Source: Tychonema litorale BBK16
GTDB lineage: Bacteria; Cyanobacteriota; Cyanobacteriia; Cyanobacteriales; Microcoleaceae
Assembly (NCBI RefSeq): GCF_021648855.1
Contig: NZ_JAKJHX010000052.1
Coordinates: 1-26,783 of the forward strand
Length of the DNA: 26,783 nucleotides
Reading direction: 5' to 3'
Shown: positions 25,751 through 26,783 of the stretch, one piece after another
Layout of the letters: each line of letters begins with the position of its first letter
Numbering within the stretch: position 1 is the stretch's first letter
Translations under genes and position numbers: made by a program
Notes under the pieces: model-generated
What the model was told of the DNA's origin: nothing
What the model saw: only the letters and a program-made list of their open reading frames with translations
The model's database searches: none

Positions 25751-25791
25751 AGGTTATTAAAAGGTAAAGCTTTGGTAATTAAGTGGTTAAA
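25751..25791 (-). promoter_or_regulatory. Four tandem 11-bp repeats, Pho-box-like
   Basis: Read leftward: TTTAACCA (25784-25791), AATTACCA (25773-25780), CTTTACCT (25762-25769) and AATAACCT (25751-25758), each separated by exactly 3 bp. The ACC cores recur every 11 bp. The first unit fits the cyanobacterial Pho-box 8-mer YTTAAYYW fully, the third 7 of 8. Direct 11-bp repeats are the known binding geometry of PhoB/SphR-type regulators. The site faces the small frame and the OmpR-type regulator; in the other direction lies the creatininase gene. Confidence 0.6.
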
Positions 25792-25887
25792 TTATTAAAA
25801 AAAAGTAATGTAAATGTAAATTTTCTATTTTCTGCAATGGTCGGCTACGATCGAGCTTGTAAGTAAAAAATCTGTAAACTGCCTATA

Positions 25888-26634
25888 ATGTTGCTGCACT
25901 TGAGTACCTGGCCGGAGGTAGAAACTTATCTAGAGAGTTCCCGCGGCATAATTATCCCGATCGGCTCTACGGAACAACACGGGCCCACTGGATTGATCGG
26001 GACTGACGCAATTGCGGCCGAGGCTATAGCCCGTGGGGTCGGCGAAGCTACTAATGCTTTAATCGGCCCGACAATTAATGTGGGGATGGCATTGCACCAC
26101 ACCGGTTTTCCTGGCACTATCAGCCTGAGACCACAAACCATGATTTTGGTGATTAGGGATTATATCACTTCTTTGGCAAAAGCGGGGTTTGTGAAATATT
26201 TCTTTATCAATGGTCATGGTGGGAATATTGCCACGATGAAAGCTGCTTTTTCGGAAACTTATGCACATTTATCGGATTTGAATGTCCCGAATTGCGATCG
26301 AATTCAGTGTCAAATCGGCAATTGGTTTATGTGCGGTTCGGTGTACAAACTAGCCAAAGAATTGTATGGAAACCAAGAAGGTGGACACGCAACACCTAGC
26401 GAAGTCGCCTTAACTCAGTACCTTTATCCAGAATCCATCAAGCAGGCTCCACTTTCGGAGGAAGTTGCTTCCGGCCACAAAATCTACGGTGCCACAGATT
26501 TTCGTCGCCGATTTCCCGATGGCAGAATGGGTTCAAATCCGGCTTTAGCAACTCCTGAACATGGACAGCAATTTTATGAGTTAGCAGTGAAAGAGTTAAC
26601 TAATAATTACTTGGAATTTTTAAGCTCGGATTAA
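25888..26634 (+). CDS. Creatininase family amidohydrolase
   Basis: A 248-residue member of the creatininase/mycofactocin-MftE-like family of metal-dependent amidohydrolases. Metal-site motifs are intact: E29 and H31 in STEQHGP, D40 in GTDA, H110 in NGHGGN, and the glutamate of GGHATPSEVAL (about residue 172). Members hydrolyse creatinine, FAPy pyrimidines or peptide-type C-N bonds, so the reaction cannot be named from sequence. No mycofactocin genes or urea-cycle partners are nearby. Its ATG lies inside a TATAATG string, so no useful promoter can be read at that point, and no Shine-Dalgarno is present. Its stop codon lies at the edge of an 88-bp tandem repeat. Confidence 0.9.
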   Translation: MLLHLSTWPEVETYLESSRGIIIPIGSTEQHGPTGLIGTDAIAAEAIARGVGEATNALIGPTINVGMALHHTGFPGTISLRPQTMILVIRDYITSLAKAGFVKYFFINGHGGNIATMKAAFSETYAHLSDLNVPNCDRIQCQIGNWFMCGSVYKLAKELYGNQEGGHATPSEVALTQYLYPESIKQAPLSEEVASGHKIYGATDFRRRFPDGRMGSNPALATPEHGQQFYELAVKELTNNYLEFLSSD

Positions 26635-26783
26635 GAAATTAGGAGACGGCAGTGCCGTGTCCCTACATGATTATTTTGGGGTAGGGAAACGGCATTGCCG
26701 TGTCCGACTCGGATTAGTCGCCGAAATCAGGAGACGGCAGTGCCGTGTCCCTACATGATTATTTTGGGGTAGGGAAACGGCAT
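26635..26783. repeat. 88-bp tandem repeat, truncated by window end
   Basis: Unit 1 is 26635-26722 and unit 2 starts at 26723 and runs off the window after 61 bp, nearly identical. Each unit carries a pair of palindromes, ACGGCAGTGCCGT and ACGGCATTGCCGT-type, joined by TACATGATTATTTTGGGGTA. The string CTCGGATTA before unit 1, at the end of the creatininase gene, recurs inside unit 1 before unit 2, so the duplication probably included the gene's last codons. The same palindrome family opens the window. Confidence 0.9.

Noticed and set aside
25882..25887. TATAAT as the creatininase -10 box
   Set aside because: It overlaps the ATG, so transcription would begin inside the gene and remove the conserved N-terminus.

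Overview
The window reads as chromosomal DNA of a filamentous cyanobacterium (Oscillatoria/Microcoleus/Phormidium-like; the genus is inferred). The HIP1 octamer GCGATCGC occurs about twenty times. The cyanobacterial alkane genes (ado, aar) are present. Intergenic spaces are filled with cyanobacterial short tandem heptamer repeats (CCCCATT/CCCCATG, GTTGACT/GTTAACT, TAGTCAT) and dispersed palindromes. No rRNA, tRNA, CRISPR array, phage or transposase gene was recognised.

Layout. 1-1258: a lone sugar-type ABC permease and a small two-helix membrane protein, both leftward. 1439-6261: a rightward lipid block, ado - aar - accA - SDR - folE. The first two genes make alkanes from acyl-ACP, and accA feeds malonyl-CoA to the same acyl-ACP pool. 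6504-11306: a phosphohexomutase, a metallophosphatase, a leftward seven-bladed PD40 propeller protein, a predicted PD-(D/E)XK protein and rdgB. 11418-11756: leftward glnB (PII), best read from a TTG start. 12125-16971: an MFS exporter, ilvB with a C-terminal zinc ribbon, and a dihydroorotase-like gene that has lost most metal ligands.

16999-25406 is a leftward signalling and phosphate block. In transcription order it holds an OmpR-family regulator with a degenerate receiver, a Tat-exported PhoX phosphatase, a Cache-HAMP-PAS hybrid-looking sensor kinase, a stand-alone receiver, and a receiver-adenylate cyclase that overlaps the receiver gene by 4 bp. Kinase, receiver and cyclase look like one pathway from extracellular ligand to cAMP. 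A MITE-like element sits between kinase and receiver, and another lies just upstream of phoX. 25495-25887 holds a possible small gene and a striking array of four 11-bp direct repeats resembling a cyanobacterial Pho box, placed 8 bp from a leftward -10 box. A creatininase-family amidohydrolase (25888-26634) follows, and the window ends inside an 88-bp tandem repeat.

The points most worth a second look are the four-unit Pho-box-like array, the predicted non-catalytic dihydroorotase, the zinc ribbon on acetolactate synthase, the kinase/receiver/cyclase cassette with its unusual kinase insertion, the uncharacterised PD-(D/E)XK protein beside a 20-bp perfect palindrome, and the nested inverted-repeat elements.
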